Below, piece by piece: positions 9,944 through 19,693 of a DNA stretch of 34,453 nucleotides (within the stretch, counting starts at the first letter, position 1; the number at the start of each line of letters is the position of its first letter). The notes beneath the pieces are model-generated. The model did no database searches and had not been told where the DNA came from. It saw only the letters and a list, made by a program, of their open reading frames with translations. The position numbers and the translations under genes were made by a program. Source of the stretch: Laccaria trichodermophora (Eukaryota; Basidiomycota; Agaricomycetes; Agaricales; Hydnangiaceae); assembly GCA_018417955.1 (NCBI GenBank), contig JACTVC010000067.1, positions 1 through 34,453 of the forward strand. Direction: 5' to 3'.

Positions 9944-10844
9944 CTATCTTCGCTCAAGTATTCCCGATGCGTGGTACGTTGACAAGAACCTGTAATAAAT
10001 GTTTCTTTTTTTTTTTTGCGGGGTTTAAGAGAAATATGCATACCGCTGCAGCAGTTCTTTCGTATACAGTATATCTCCCTGATTACAGATCATCGGCTCA
10101 CCTTCTGGCCCCATCCGAAGAACAAGTAGAGCTCCCAGCCATTCTTCGTAAAATGGGCTGGCGACAGATTCAATCCCATAATTTCGAGGATAGTTCTTGG
10201 ATTGATCAGCAAAGTGGACAGAGTAATATCGAGATCCATTTTCGGCGGTAATGTGAATTTGACGCTTGTATGTCGCGAGGTTTTCCCAGCCGTTGTGATC
10301 AGAATTTGAGTGAACCCAGTAAGGGATATATAGGTCGTCTACCGTGATCGCATTAATGATTCCCGGTCGAAATGGGACCGGGACAAAGCTGAATCGGTAG
10401 TCATCTCCAGTGTCGAACAGCATTCCTTGACAGATCCTGGGTGTTATCTTGTTATTTGTAAGTGCTCGTATGATTGTTATAGAGGACGAGCCGTTACCTT
10501 TGCAGATGCTGGCATTGGCATTGATGTTGTGTAGTTTCTCGTCACCCTACGGTGCATTAGGAGTTTTGAGTCTGAAGATGATAGGAGCTGAATGTGACCC
10601 CTTACGTTGCACGGTGTCATCAAGGTGTCATACATAGTTCTTTGCCTCGCTTGGACTAGATTCCGCCTTCCTTCCCTGCCTGTACAATGCAGGCATCCTT
10701 CGATTATGCCGGCTTCCTCTTTGGTTGTGGGCGAGACGTAATGCATTTCATATTCGAATCGTGTCCAATGGCGACGCTTGTTCGGTTTGCTGCAACCAGT
10801 CGCGATGTTCGCCAAGGCGTCCAGGAATATATTCGCATCAGGAT
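9944..10844 (-). CDS. unknown spliced protein, 5'-truncated
   Basis: Reconstructed on the minus strand as exons 10844-10606, 10546-10498, 10425-10044 and 9989-9944. The introns are 59 nt (GTAAGG...CGTAG), 72 nt (GTAACG...CAAG) and 54 nt (GTATGC...TACAG). Every join keeps phase and the model ends at a TAG, giving about 239 residues. The joins read smoothly (for example GDEKLHNINANASICK into GMLFDTGDDYRFS), which supports a real gene. I do not recognise the family. Visible features are a basic KPNKRRHW stretch, two Cys in GCLHCTGR, and an aromatic-rich middle (DDLYIPYWVHSN, ENGSRYYSVHFAD). No start codon is available: the first exon begins at an acceptor (CAACAG at 10850-10845), a stop lies upstream in frame, and just beyond is an unrelated plus-strand gene. 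The 5' end therefore appears to have been lost or separated when the island formed. Confidence 0.5.
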
Positions 10845-10933
10845 CTGTTGACTTTTGATGCCTTTCATGGGATTAGGTCTGTTTTTTGTTTTTGAACATT
10901 TGTTGTTTTAATTAATCGGTTGATCCAGAAAAT

Positions 10934-11635
10934 ATGGCTATTTTTTTCAATTTACTCAGAGAGAACAACTCTGCTATTGTTGGTTCCCTGGCTTTGAAAG
11001 TCGTATCGAATGGGTGTGGTTCAAACTGGGCACCCCAAGATTTGAACATTGCCGTCCCTCGTGGTGGCCTGCACATCTATTCAGATTTTTTGCGGAATCT
11101 TCAGTACCAATTGAGTGGCACCGGTGTTCGGTCGAGGTTCATTGACGGTGTTTTCAGCCACTCTATCTACGTCAACCCCGATGGTAACGCAGTGACAGTG
11201 TCGGAGGCTCTCAGTACCGATTCATTCTTCAGCGTGGTCGTCGGCGCAAACCACACTGGCTTGATGAATTTCGTCACCTCGGAGCATGTCGGATGCTTGT
11301 ATCCTAAGCAGACACTGAATGAGCAGGTCGCTTATGCCTATCGACACTGTGTAGGCACCGATGCCTATCATCATTTACAGACGCGGGGGTTTGACCTCAT
11401 CATGTCTTCGCGCGACCATCCACATAACGACCCTCTCATTTGTCCCGTTACACATCGTCAACTTTTGGGCTTCTCATCAGTTGGGTTGTTCGAATGGACA
11501 CATTGTGCGTCACCCAGCAATTTCTTAAGTCGCAGTTACAGTTGGACCTTAGGCGACGAATGTCTGAACCAACGCTGTTTGATCAAAGCCCTTGGACAAT
11601 ATTTAGAAAACAGAAATGTGGCTTCTCGTCGGTAA
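10934..11635 (+). CDS. conserved-looking protein, possibly nucleotidyltransferase-fold
   Basis: An uninterrupted 233-codon frame from ATG 10934 to TAA. The N-terminus reads SAIVGSLALKVVS, then WAPQDLNIAVPRG. A GS motif followed by D-L-N in a strand resembles nucleotidyltransferase-fold proteins (GS...DhD), but the second acidic residue is missing, so this is only a suggestion. The middle contains VSEALSTDSFFSVVVGANHTGLMNFVTS, and the C-terminal third is Cys- and His-containing (CPVTHRQLLGF). It has no signal peptide or membrane segment. It lies head-to-head with the truncated gene at 9944-10844, about 90 bp apart, and upstream of the Helitron. A gene fragment or intact gene carried by the transposon is possible. 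Its last codons are part of the tandem repeat that follows. Confidence 0.5.
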   Translation: MAIFFNLLRENNSAIVGSLALKVVSNGCGSNWAPQDLNIAVPRGGLHIYSDFLRNLQYQLSGTGVRSRFIDGVFSHSIYVNPDGNAVTVSEALSTDSFFSVVVGANHTGLMNFVTSEHVGCLYPKQTLNEQVAYAYRHCVGTDAYHHLQTRGFDLIMSSRDHPHNDPLICPVTHRQLLGFSSVGLFEWTHCASPSNFLSRSYSWTLGDECLNQRCLIKALGQYLENRNVASRR

Positions 11636-11784
11636 TGGGCAAGTAGGCAGTGAAAACTGAAGGTTTTGAATGATTACTTTCACATTGAACGATATTTAAA
11701 CATCAGAGATATGGCTTTTCGCCAGTAATGAGGAGGTAGGCGGTACAGCCTGAAGGTTTTGAATCACTACTTTCATACTTTTCC
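11599..11784 (+). repeat. 93-bp tandem duplication covering the 3' end of the preceding ORF
   Basis: Two diverged units of about 93 bp, with the shared block GAAGGTTTTGAAT at 11659 and 11752. Each unit starts near a (G/A)ATATTTA stretch and contains GGCTT(C/T)TCG and GTAATG. The first unit supplies the last codons and stop of the 233-residue ORF, and the second lies in its 3' flank. Confidence 0.7.
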
Positions 11785-12001
11785 AATGTTAATGCTCGTT
11801 GCAATTGTTATACGATGCCCAATGTTTAAACGTGTGGAAGGCATGGATGGTTTTCGAATTTCAATCCTATGGTCTGTAGAATAAATAATCGTTTTCGCCT
11901 CCCCTGCTCGAAATCTTCTGCCCTCGTGATGATCTGTTTGTTCCAACCACGTGCATCCATCTGGAATTTTTGTCTCACGTTCTGCTTGCTCTTACACTGT
12001 C

Positions 12002-12301
12002 ATGGCGTCTGTTCAAGCCTTTTCATTCACACTCGGTGGCCTTCCTGTCTCGGTCGCTGAACATTCAGGAGACCACTCTTATCTATCTCACGCCTGTGTC
12101 GATCGTCTGGCTCTGCGTTCACCTGGAAATGTTCATAGCGCCGCTCTTTCTGTTTTGTTGCCTACTGGCTGGGCCACTTGTGTGATGAATTTCCGTACCT
12201 CCTCAAGTTTGAATCAGACCGATTTATGTCTTGGCTTGGATTGGCGAGCTTATATGAAGGAATTGAGAGATGGCACTGGCATTGGTTTGCCGGCCGACTT
12301 G
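12002..12301 (+). CDS. possible first exon of the Helitron-associated gene
   Basis: A 100-codon open frame from ATG 12002 to a good splice donor (TTG|GTGTGT at 12301/12302), with an acceptor CATTAG at 12355, which would make a 54-nt intron. It reads TFTLGG-like strands and ends in CLGLDWRAYMKELRDG and GLPADL. It resembles the L-G-x-D-W segments I associate with N-terminal parts of fungal Helitron-linked ORFs (memory-based, not searched). Read without splicing, it stops at 12335-12337. The next exon would fall in the duplicated region 12356-12745, where poly-T/poly-G tracts break every frame, so a full gene model could not be completed. Confidence 0.35.
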
Positions 12302-12355
12302 GTGTGTCTTTATGAAATTTTAATGTGCTGTCACTAATTTTTCGTTGAACATTAG

Positions 12356-12745
12356 TTCTCGGCTCGTCCACTCCCTGCCCTCGCGGAGGAAAGCAGCGGT
12401 CCGGTTCGAAACGGCGTTGTTTGTGTGCGTTCTTTTTTTTTTTGGGGGGGGGTCTCATCTCTTTTTTAATTCAATTTATGACAGCTCTCGTCTCTTCCTG
12501 CCGTTGTTGATGTTGATCGACGACAGATGTCGCCGCTTGACACTGCTGTTCCTTTTCCATGCCCACTTTTTGCCATCGCGGACGAAAGTAGGCGTCCACC
12601 TGAAAATGACAGTGTTATTGTGCGTTTTTTTTCTGGGGGGCGGATGGGAAGGCGCCTCGCCACTTTTTTTAATTCAATTTATGACAGCCTTCGGTTCTCC
12701 CTGCTGTTGTTGATGTTGATCAACGAGGGATGTTGCCCCTCAACA
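12356..12745 (+). repeat. about 203-bp tandem duplication with poly-T/poly-G tracts
   Basis: Two units offset by 203 bp, with AATTCAATTTATGACAGC at 12468 and 12671. Each holds a short exon-like block (CTGCCCTCGCGGAGGAAAG against TTGCCATCGCGGACGAAAG), a GTGCGTT donor-like sequence, a run of T followed by a run of G (11 T and 9 G in the first unit), and a CCTGCTGTTGTTGATGTTGATC block. A third, partial echo may start near 12745. This looks like a duplicated exon-intron unit upstream of the Helitron ORF. Confidence 0.75.
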
Positions 12746-12869
12746 CCCTTTCTCCTGCTTCAATCAGTTCGGCCACAAATGATGTACGTCCCCCTCTTTG
12801 TTTTCGCTCGTTGTTTTTGTATGTTAACCAATTGGATAGGACCATATTGAACCTGTTGTGTATCCACAT

Positions 12870-15800
12870 ATGTTGTTAAAAAAGTCAAAAGCTGATTATT
12901 ATCATTTAAAATCTGTCCTTTGTGACAACCAATCTACGTGTTTTGCGCTGGGCACTAGCACGAGTGCACTTGTACATGCATTAACACAACATGGCATTTC
13001 GTACGAAGGCTTGGATCGTCGAACTCGCTGCATTGCTCTTGTACATCATCTACTTTATGGACACTGTCACCGTAGGGCCTCGGCAACATGCCAATCTGTC
13101 GCAAGTTTTTCGATTTCGATGTCCTCCCTTGCCATTGAACTTTCGCAAGAAGTGTTAAACTTTTTTCGTGAGTTTGGCGTTGCTTCTCACTTCGAAGATT
13201 TGTGCTCCTACCTGGGATTTAAGAAATTGAGTAAATTGAGAAATACGTGTGATTCAACGTCAATGGATTTTTTTGAACGTCACCTCCAGACTCTGCAAAA
13301 TCCAAATCAATTTCACAAAGTGTTCGATTTTCTTGAAGAGTTTGAGGACGTCGACCTGCCCTCTTTGATTTTTTTCTGTGGAAGTCATGGATTGGATGGT
13401 CGAGGTACACGCAAGGAACTCAGAACCAGACTATTCGAGCATATATGTGGTGGCCAATGTCATCCTTCACCAACAAACAGTTCAAAACCTCCTGGTTGTG
13501 AAAGTACTGTTGATGAGCTATCTCCTCCCAATAATTCTGATTTTAGTACCTATTTTCTTGCAGCCACGGTACATAAGCTGAGGTTGAAACCTTTGAGGAG
13601 AGTCGTGGCCATGTACAACCTGGATTGCTCCTCTACAGATTCACTTTCAAAAATTCGACGAACAGTCAAACGTTATATTTCATCGACTCAAAAAGGGAAA
13701 AAATACTTACAGTGTAATGCACGTCATCACCTTCGCTATCCGCAGGCCGGATTTTTGAACGACGCCCGCAGAAAATGGCCCGAGGTGCCTTCCCAATCGT
13801 TGTTGACCTCGTTGGTAACCAATTTCAAATCTGTGACGTCTTCCACCGCTCTGTCATCCAGAACGTGTGCCTCTTGTGCTGAGAAAACATTAAAGTCCGA
13901 CTCAAAAGTTGTACCTTTGTCTGAATTGGACTTATCATTGTTGAGGAGACCTGACTTTGAAGAAAGAAACCTTGAAGCTGGAAGCAGTGGAAGCAGCAGT
14001 GACGACTCAGACACGGAGGAAGCTGAACATAAAACAATAGACTCACGTTGGTTGCATCCCTCAGTAATACCTCCTCCCTTTCCGTATCCAGAAGGACCTT
14101 TGGCAGATCTTCTTTTAGAACCCGAGGGGGTAATAACAAATAACGGCCAACCTGATGCCGTCGTGTTGTGCAGAACATGTTCTAAGAGTCTTTCTGCCGG
14201 TCGGTTGCCTTCCATAGCTCTCGCTAATCGTTTATTTTTGGGAAAAGTTCCAGAAGAGTTACAAAATTTGACGGCTGTGGAAGAATCTATGATTGGTCTG
14301 TGTCGAGCTCGTGCGATTATCGTCCGACTAAAACAAGGACTTTCGGGATCCTATGAAGAGGACCGCTCCGTTAACTCAAAACCTAACCATCAACGAGCAC
14401 TCAAAGGTCACGTCATCATCCATCCTCAACGGCCAGACGTCGTGTCCGAACTCTTGCCACCTTCCATCGAGGATATCGTCGCACCCATCTGTGTTGTATA
14501 CACCGGTCATGAAGCCCCTTCTCCGGAGTGGCTACGTGAAAAAGCGAAACCTCTGCTAGTTCGTGCTGACAGAGTTCGTCGGGCTCTGGTATGGCTAAAA
14601 GCCCATAACTATCTTTACAGAAATATCACGATCAACCACGAAGTGTTGGATGAGATCCAAAAGCTTCCATGTCTCCCTGTCCATGTTGAAATTGTTGAAA
14701 AAAGCCATGATGATGCGCTCACCTCCGGGTATGACCCTAGTAGCAGCATGGACAAAAGACCTCGGGCTCAACGTGACGACGAAGTTCCATTTGATAATGT
14801 TCTTATAGCTGATGTTGATCCCAAAGCCTCTGCAAATGAACTTCGTGCTGCTGCTGTTCGACATTTTGGAGAAGTGGGAAAAGGGTACTTAGAGATGCCG
14901 CATGATCCAGAACCAGAAAATGAGTTTTGCAATCCTTCGTTGTTTCCAAAATTGTTTCCTACGTTATTTCCTTACGGACTGGGAGGTTTTGAAAACAAAC
15001 GTCGGGTGTCACCAATTTCCTTGAAAGCTCAAGCAAGGCACTTACTAAATCTTGCAGATAACTGGTTCCAATCTCATCATTCCTTCATCTTTCTTGTTTT
15101 CAACATTATGCAAAGGCGTCAAGTCCTGTGGCAATCTAACGCCAAAGTGAAAAAGAGCGATTTTCAACAGACTGCTGCGCTGTTCTCTGGCATCTCGCCT
15201 GAAGACATTGAAACCGTCACCAATCGTTTTGCCCGTGGTGATTGCAAAACGGCATATTCCGACAGCGAGCGTCGCGTCCTACGACTTATGAAAGAGGTTA
15301 AGCTTGTCAATCGTCATGTCCCTGGATCTAATGCTGGACGGTTGGCGATGAGAAACGAGATTCGCGCCCTGATGTTGACGCATGGATTGCCGAGCTTTTT
15401 TCTTACGATTAACCCTGCAGATGTATACAATCCTTTAGTAAAATTTCTTGCAGGCGAAGAAATTGATCTTGATGGCTTGTTGCCGGAAAACGTACCCAAA
15501 TATTGGGAACAGTCTTTATTGATCGCGAACAACCCAGTAGTGGCGGCCAAGTTCTTCAATTTATACATCAAGGCTTTCATTAAATCGATTCTGGGATACG
15601 ATCCTGAAAATAAAAAATCAGAAGCTGGCGCATTGGGTGTTGTTAAGGCTCACTATGGTTGTGTTGAAGCTCAGGGGAGAGGTACGCTCCATTGTCATAT
15701 GCTCGTTTGGATTGAAGGTGGCCTGGATCCTAATACATTAAAAGAAAAGTTAAAACGCGAGCCAGGTGGGGCATTCGAACAACGTCTCATAGCATACCTC

Positions 15801-16208
15801 AACGAGGCTATTCAAACGTGTGTTCCTCCTGCTGATTCTAGCGCTGACGAGCAAGATCCGCTTGACGACGTTCATCCATGTTTGACACGAGGACCTGTTC
15901 GGAAACCACATGAGTCGTCTGTTAGCTTCGATAAAAGATGTCGGAACGATTTAAACAGATTGGCGGAAGCCTGTCAACGACATGATCACACAGCCACTTG
16001 TTACAAAAATTGGAAAGGTCCTCCGCATGAAAAGAAATGTAGATTTGAGCTGGATGAGGCCAACATTGTCAACTCCACTGTCGTCGATAATGAGACTGGA
16101 GAACTCACCATGCAAAAATTGGACGGTTTGGTCAATAACTTCAATTCGACGATGTTGAAAGCCATCCGTTGTAATATGGATATCAACAGTTTGGTCTCTT
16201 TGCTGTGA
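12870..16208 (+). CDS. Helitron Rep protein, 3'-truncated (DUF6570 plus Helitron_like_N)
   Basis: A single frame of 1112 codons from the first ATG; the frame opens a little earlier, so upstream exons are likely. In order it holds an N-terminal region with HALTQHGISYEGL and CIALVHHLLYGHC; a Ser/Asp-rich linker; a CRTCSKSL pair; a DUF6570-like domain (about 449-600: ALANRLFLG, VVYTGHEAPSPEWLREKA, RALVWLKAHNYLYRN); and the Helitron-like N domain (from about 717) with HHSFIFLVFNIMQRR, LPSFFLTINPADVYNP (about 842) and the HUH motif QGRGTLHCHMLVW (HCH at 941-943). HUH Rep enzymes nick and rejoin single-stranded DNA during rolling-circle transposition. The frame ends at RCNMDI, directly before the region that in intact relatives carries the catalytic tyrosines, and no Pif1-type helicase follows within the window. 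The copy is therefore broken and presumably inactive. Confidence 0.85.
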   Translation: MLLKKSKADYYHLKSVLCDNQSTCFALGTSTSALVHALTQHGISYEGLDRRTRCIALVHHLLYGHCHRRASATCQSVASFSISMSSLAIELSQEVLNFFREFGVASHFEDLCSYLGFKKLSKLRNTCDSTSMDFFERHLQTLQNPNQFHKVFDFLEEFEDVDLPSLIFFCGSHGLDGRGTRKELRTRLFEHICGGQCHPSPTNSSKPPGCESTVDELSPPNNSDFSTYFLAATVHKLRLKPLRRVVAMYNLDCSSTDSLSKIRRTVKRYISSTQKGKKYLQCNARHHLRYPQAGFLNDARRKWPEVPSQSLLTSLVTNFKSVTSSTALSSRTCASCAEKTLKSDSKVVPLSELDLSLLRRPDFEERNLEAGSSGSSSDDSDTEEAEHKTIDSRWLHPSVIPPPFPYPEGPLADLLLEPEGVITNNGQPDAVVLCRTCSKSLSAGRLPSIALANRLFLGKVPEELQNLTAVEESMIGLCRARAIIVRLKQGLSGSYEEDRSVNSKPNHQRALKGHVIIHPQRPDVVSELLPPSIEDIVAPICVVYTGHEAPSPEWLREKAKPLLVRADRVRRALVWLKAHNYLYRNITINHEVLDEIQKLPCLPVHVEIVEKSHDDALTSGYDPSSSMDKRPRAQRDDEVPFDNVLIADVDPKASANELRAAAVRHFGEVGKGYLEMPHDPEPENEFCNPSLFPKLFPTLFPYGLGGFENKRRVSPISLKAQARHLLNLADNWFQSHHSFIFLVFNIMQRRQVLWQSNAKVKKSDFQQTAALFSGISPEDIETVTNRFARGDCKTAYSDSERRVLRLMKEVKLVNRHVPGSNAGRLAMRNEIRALMLTHGLPSFFLTINPADVYNPLVKFLAGEEIDLDGLLPENVPKYWEQSLLIANNPVVAAKFFNLYIKAFIKSILGYDPENKKSEAGALGVVKAHYGCVEAQGRGTLHCHMLVWIEGGLDPNTLKEKLKREPGGAFEQRLIAYLNEAIQTCVPPADSSADEQDPLDDVHPCLTRGPVRKPHESSVSFDKRCRNDLNRLAEACQRHDHTATCYKNWKGPPHEKKCRFELDEANIVNSTVVDNETGELTMQKLDGLVNNFNSTMLKAIRCNMDINSLVSLL

Positions 16209-17256
16209 GGCGTGTTCATTGTTCCGGAAGTAGGGATATTGCTTGTTCCTCCTATCATTCTGGTTGATTGTGAATTGTTTGTCTTCCTTCCTGATTTAGA
16301 CAATTTGTATGTATTGTCTGTAGAGCCTGCTGCAGGCATATTTGCAATTTAGCGATTTGATGGGGTGAGGAAAGATCACATGGGGAAATAGGGTGTGTTG
16401 TGTGGGTGTGAATTGTTCTGTTGGTTGGCGACGGAAGAGATCTCGATCCCTTGTTCAATTGGTTGCATGGATGCTGACGCGAACGTAGGGAAATAGAGTT
16501 CCCAGTGTGTCCACCAATGTTAGAGTTCATTTACTCTCACATTGGTATATTCCTGCGAATATAATATGTTAGTGATTTTGTTTAGAATAAGAACTTACAG
16601 ATTGAAGCTCTTGCACATGAGTAAGTACGAGGGCTTGAGTACGTTGAAGTATTCCCAGATCACGTGAGTCCGTGATGTGATTGAACAGTCAGACCGTGCA
16701 GAGCATGAACAGATCGAACGTGAAATGTCTGATCAAACCGTCATGAATCTAAAGTGCTAGTTAGTCTCTATGACGTTAACATTTGAGATTGAACTTGATT
16801 GATAGCTTAACGCCTTATCAAGTAGTTCTTAGACGATGACTTAGTCTTAATTCAAGATCTTAAGGTCACGCAAGTATTGGGGATAAAAGTTAGAATGTAT
16901 TCTTTGATCCTTACAGACTATATACTACTGTACAGATTCTGGATCCTGACAGAAGGTTAGAGAACCTTCTGTTGCGTTCAGGTTTTGTCAACCGCTCCCG
17001 GATTGGGAGTCTTTGTTCTTTGTGTTGTTTGCTAGTCTCCTGTTTGGTTACCACTTGTATGCCAAACAGTGTCGAGCCAAACGATGCGGTCGTGTCAAGC
17101 AATTCCAAGTTAAGTCACATAGAATTCGGGTATGCTACCTAAATAGGCTGAGTATATGAAGACTATGAATTTAAATAAGTCAGTAGATAATCCTAATTGA
17201 ATGAGAGGGAACTTGTAGTAGGGATAAGGTAAGTAGGAAAGGATGGTACTATAACA
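16209..17256 (-). mobile_element. 5' fragment of an LTR retrotransposon (minus strand)
   Basis: Read on the minus strand, a putative LTR runs from 17256 (TGTTATAG) to 16518 (CTCTAACA): 739 bp with TG...CA ends and TGTTA/TAACA termini. One base after it comes TGGTGGACACACTGGG, a plausible tRNA primer-binding site beginning TGG. A leader and an ATG-started Gag-like frame follow, rich in Asn, Ser and Gln, with stops and frame jumps. The element breaks off at about 16210, exactly where the Helitron ORF is cut. Its pol and second LTR are absent. No matching target duplication was found. Confidence 0.45.
16951..17009. other. two adjacent hairpins inside the putative LTR
   Basis: AGAAGGTT-AGAG-AACCTTCT (16951-16970, 8-bp stem) and CTCCC-GGATT-GGGAG (16995-17009, 5-bp stem). 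Stable hairpins occur in LTR R/U5 regions. Here they may also act as local terminator-like structures. Function unproven. Confidence 0.4.
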
Positions 17257-17269
17257 ACATGCAAAAAGC

Positions 17270-17395
17270 ACATGAACATTGATTCAGGACATCCGAATGG
17301 CACCCTGAATGTCCATGTAAATGTTCCGAAAAAATGCGAAATGCATGGAACACTAATTGGGACATCCACAAAGCATTCTGCATGTCCACAATTGT
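17270..17395 (-). repeat. inverted, diverged copy of the satellite unit
   Basis: The reverse complement reads GGATGTCC, then ATGCATTTCGCATTTTTTCGG, then GGATGTCC. These are the same landmarks as the satellite to the right (GGATGTCC and GACATTTCGCATTTTTTTCGG), but in opposite orientation. It marks the left, degenerate edge of the array. Confidence 0.6.
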
Positions 17396-17699
17396 CTGAA
17401 GTTCCATTGTATGAACTGAATGCCATTGAATGACCTCATCTACAAGTAAACATCACCAAGTTCCGCAAAGTGAGAGAACATCAGCATTTTCTGCAAAGTG
17501 CATAAGGACCTCCATGCTTGATATCTTGGTTATCTGAGTGATTTTATACATTGCTTTTGGGTCCTAGAAATTGGGGGAATAGCTCATGCACATCCTAGGA
17601 AAAGCTCATAGGCACTTTATGTTTCTTGACACAGGAAGGTTTTCTGTCCTAGAATATCATACCCTTCATTTCAAGACCTTCACATTGTCTCAGGAGATT
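17396..17699. other. region between the inverted unit and the main array
   Basis: About 300 bp of AT-rich sequence with no gene, possibly very old satellite, though matches to the unit are too weak to place. Confidence 0.3.
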
Positions 17700-18240
17700 T
17701 AACTAGAAACCAGAGTCCTATATGGACACCAGGGGTGCTTTTCTGACATCTTGTGGATATTAAATGTTATTCCCCAGACATTTTGCATTTTTTTTGGGAC
17801 ATCCAGAGTTGTTTTTCAGGTCCAGTGTATTTAAACTATTGCCTGGGAGATTTTGCATTCTCCCAGGACATTTATATTGATACCAGGGTTGCTTTATTAA
17901 TGTCATGTGGATGTTAAAACTAGTGCTCCATAGATTTCACATTTCTGGAACATTTATATGAACACCAGTGTTGCTTTTTTGACATCCTGTGGGTAAGAAA
18001 AGTCATGCCCCAGACATTTCACATTTTTCCGGGACATCTGGGGGTGTTATTTGGATGTCCTGTGGGCATTTAAATCAATGCTTTGGACATTTCACATTTA
18101 CTTCAGACAATTACACAGCTACCATGGTTGTTATTCTGATGTCCCATTATGCGAGGGCTTTTTGGATGTCCTTTGTATATTGAAAGTAATGCTCCGGACA
18201 TTTCACACTTTTTTCGGGACACTTATACCACTACCAGGGT
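17700..18240 (+). repeat. degenerate satellite units
   Basis: Recurring but eroded landmarks at roughly 80-bp spacing: GACATTT(T/C)GCATTT-like, CCAGGGTTG-like and GGATGTCCTGT-like blocks. These appear to be older members of the array that follows. Confidence 0.65.
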
Positions 18241-19693
18241 TGTTTATCTGGTGTTCTGTAGATAATCAAGTTATTGGTCTGGTCATTTCAAATTTCTCCA
18301 AAACATTTATGTGAGTGCTTTTTGGATGTCCTTTGTATATTGAAACTAATGCTCCAGACATTTCGCATTTTTCCAGGACATTTATACCAGTCCCAGGGTT
18401 GTTCTTCTGATGTTCCATAGATAATCAAGTTATTGGTCCGGACATTTTTCATTCCCCCAAAACATTTATACGAGGGCTTTTTGGATGTCCTTTGTATATT
18501 GAAACTAATGCTCCAGACATTTTGCACTTTTGTCAGGACACTTATACCACCACCAGGGTTGTTTATCTGGTGTTCTGTAGATAATCAAGTTATTGGTCTG
18601 GACATTTCGCATTTTTTTCAGGACACTTATACCACTACCAGGGTTGTTCTTCTGATGTTCCATAGATAATCAAGTTATTGGTCCAGACATTTTGCATTTC
18701 CCCAAAACATTTATACGAGGGCTTTTTGGATGTCCTTTGTATATTGAAACTCATGCTCTGGACATTTCACATTTATTTCGGGACACTTATATCACTACCA
18801 GTGTTGTTCTTCTGATGTTCTGTAGATAATCAAGTTATTGGTCCAGTCATTTCGCATTTTCCCAAAACATTTATGCAGGTGCTTTTTGCATGTCCTCTGT
18901 ATATTGAAACTAATCCTCCGGACATTTCGCATGTTTATGGGGACATTTATACCACCACCAGGGTTGTTCTTCTGATTTTCTGTAGATAATCAAGTTATTG
19001 GTCCGGACATTTCACATTTTTTCAGGACACTTATACCACTACCAGGGTTGTTCTTCTGGTGTTCCATAGATAATAAAGTTATTGGTCCAGACATTTCGCA
19101 TTTCCCCAAAACATTTATGCGAGTGCTTTTGGATGTCCTTTGTATATTGAAACTGATGCTCCGGACATTTCGCATTTTTTTTTGGGACACTTATACCACT
19201 ACCAGTGTTGTTCTTCTGATGTTCTGTAAATAATAAAGTTATTGGTCTGGTCATTTCACATTTCCCCAAAACATTTATGCGAGTGCTTTTTGGATGTCCT
19301 CTGTATATTGAAACTAATGCTCTGGACATTTCGCATTTTTTTCAGGACACTTATACCACCACCAGGGTTGCTCTTCTGGTGTTCCGAGGATAATCAAGTT
19401 ATTGGTCTGGACATTTCGCATTTCCCCAAAACATTTATGCAAGTGCTTTTTCAATGTCCCCTGTATATTGAAACTAATGCTCCGGACATTTCGCATTTTT
19501 TTCGGGACACTTACACCACCACCAGGGTTGTTCTTCTGGTGTTCCATAGATAATCGAGTTATTGGTCTGGACATTTCGCATTTCCCAGTCCTTTTTGGAT
19601 GTCCTCTGTATATAGAAACTAATGCTCTGGACATTTCGCATTTTTTTCAGGACACTTATACCACCACCAGGGTTGTTCTTCTGGTGTTCTGTA
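18241..19693 (+). repeat. satellite array, dimeric unit of about 160 bp
   Basis: The landmark GATAATCAAG (or a close variant) occurs at about 18261, 18420, 18580, 18665, 18825, 18985, 19069, 19229, 19389 and 19549. The spacings are about 160 bp, with two spacings of 84-85 bp. Each full unit has two half-units. One runs GGACATTTCGCATTTCCCC, AAAACATTTATG, TTTTTGGATGTCC, TGTATATTGAAACTAATGC. The other runs GGACATTTCGCATTTTTTTC, GGGACACTTATACCAC, CACCAGGGTTGTTCTTCTG, then GATAATCAAG. GGACATTTCGCATTT occurs once per half, which points to an ancestral monomer of about 80 bp. The 84-85-bp spacings are single half-units. Long frames on both strands come from the repeat itself and are not genes. Confidence 0.92.

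Noticed and set aside
9619..10251. 210-codon plus-strand frame
   Set aside because: It has no ATG start, includes a run of Phe from a poly-T tract, and is antisense to the better-supported spliced gene at 9944-10844.
16209..16351. Readthrough extension of the Helitron Rep frame past its stop
   Set aside because: About 45 further codons are open but do not resemble the tyrosine-bearing Rep segment; they are antisense to the minus-strand Gag-like fragment.
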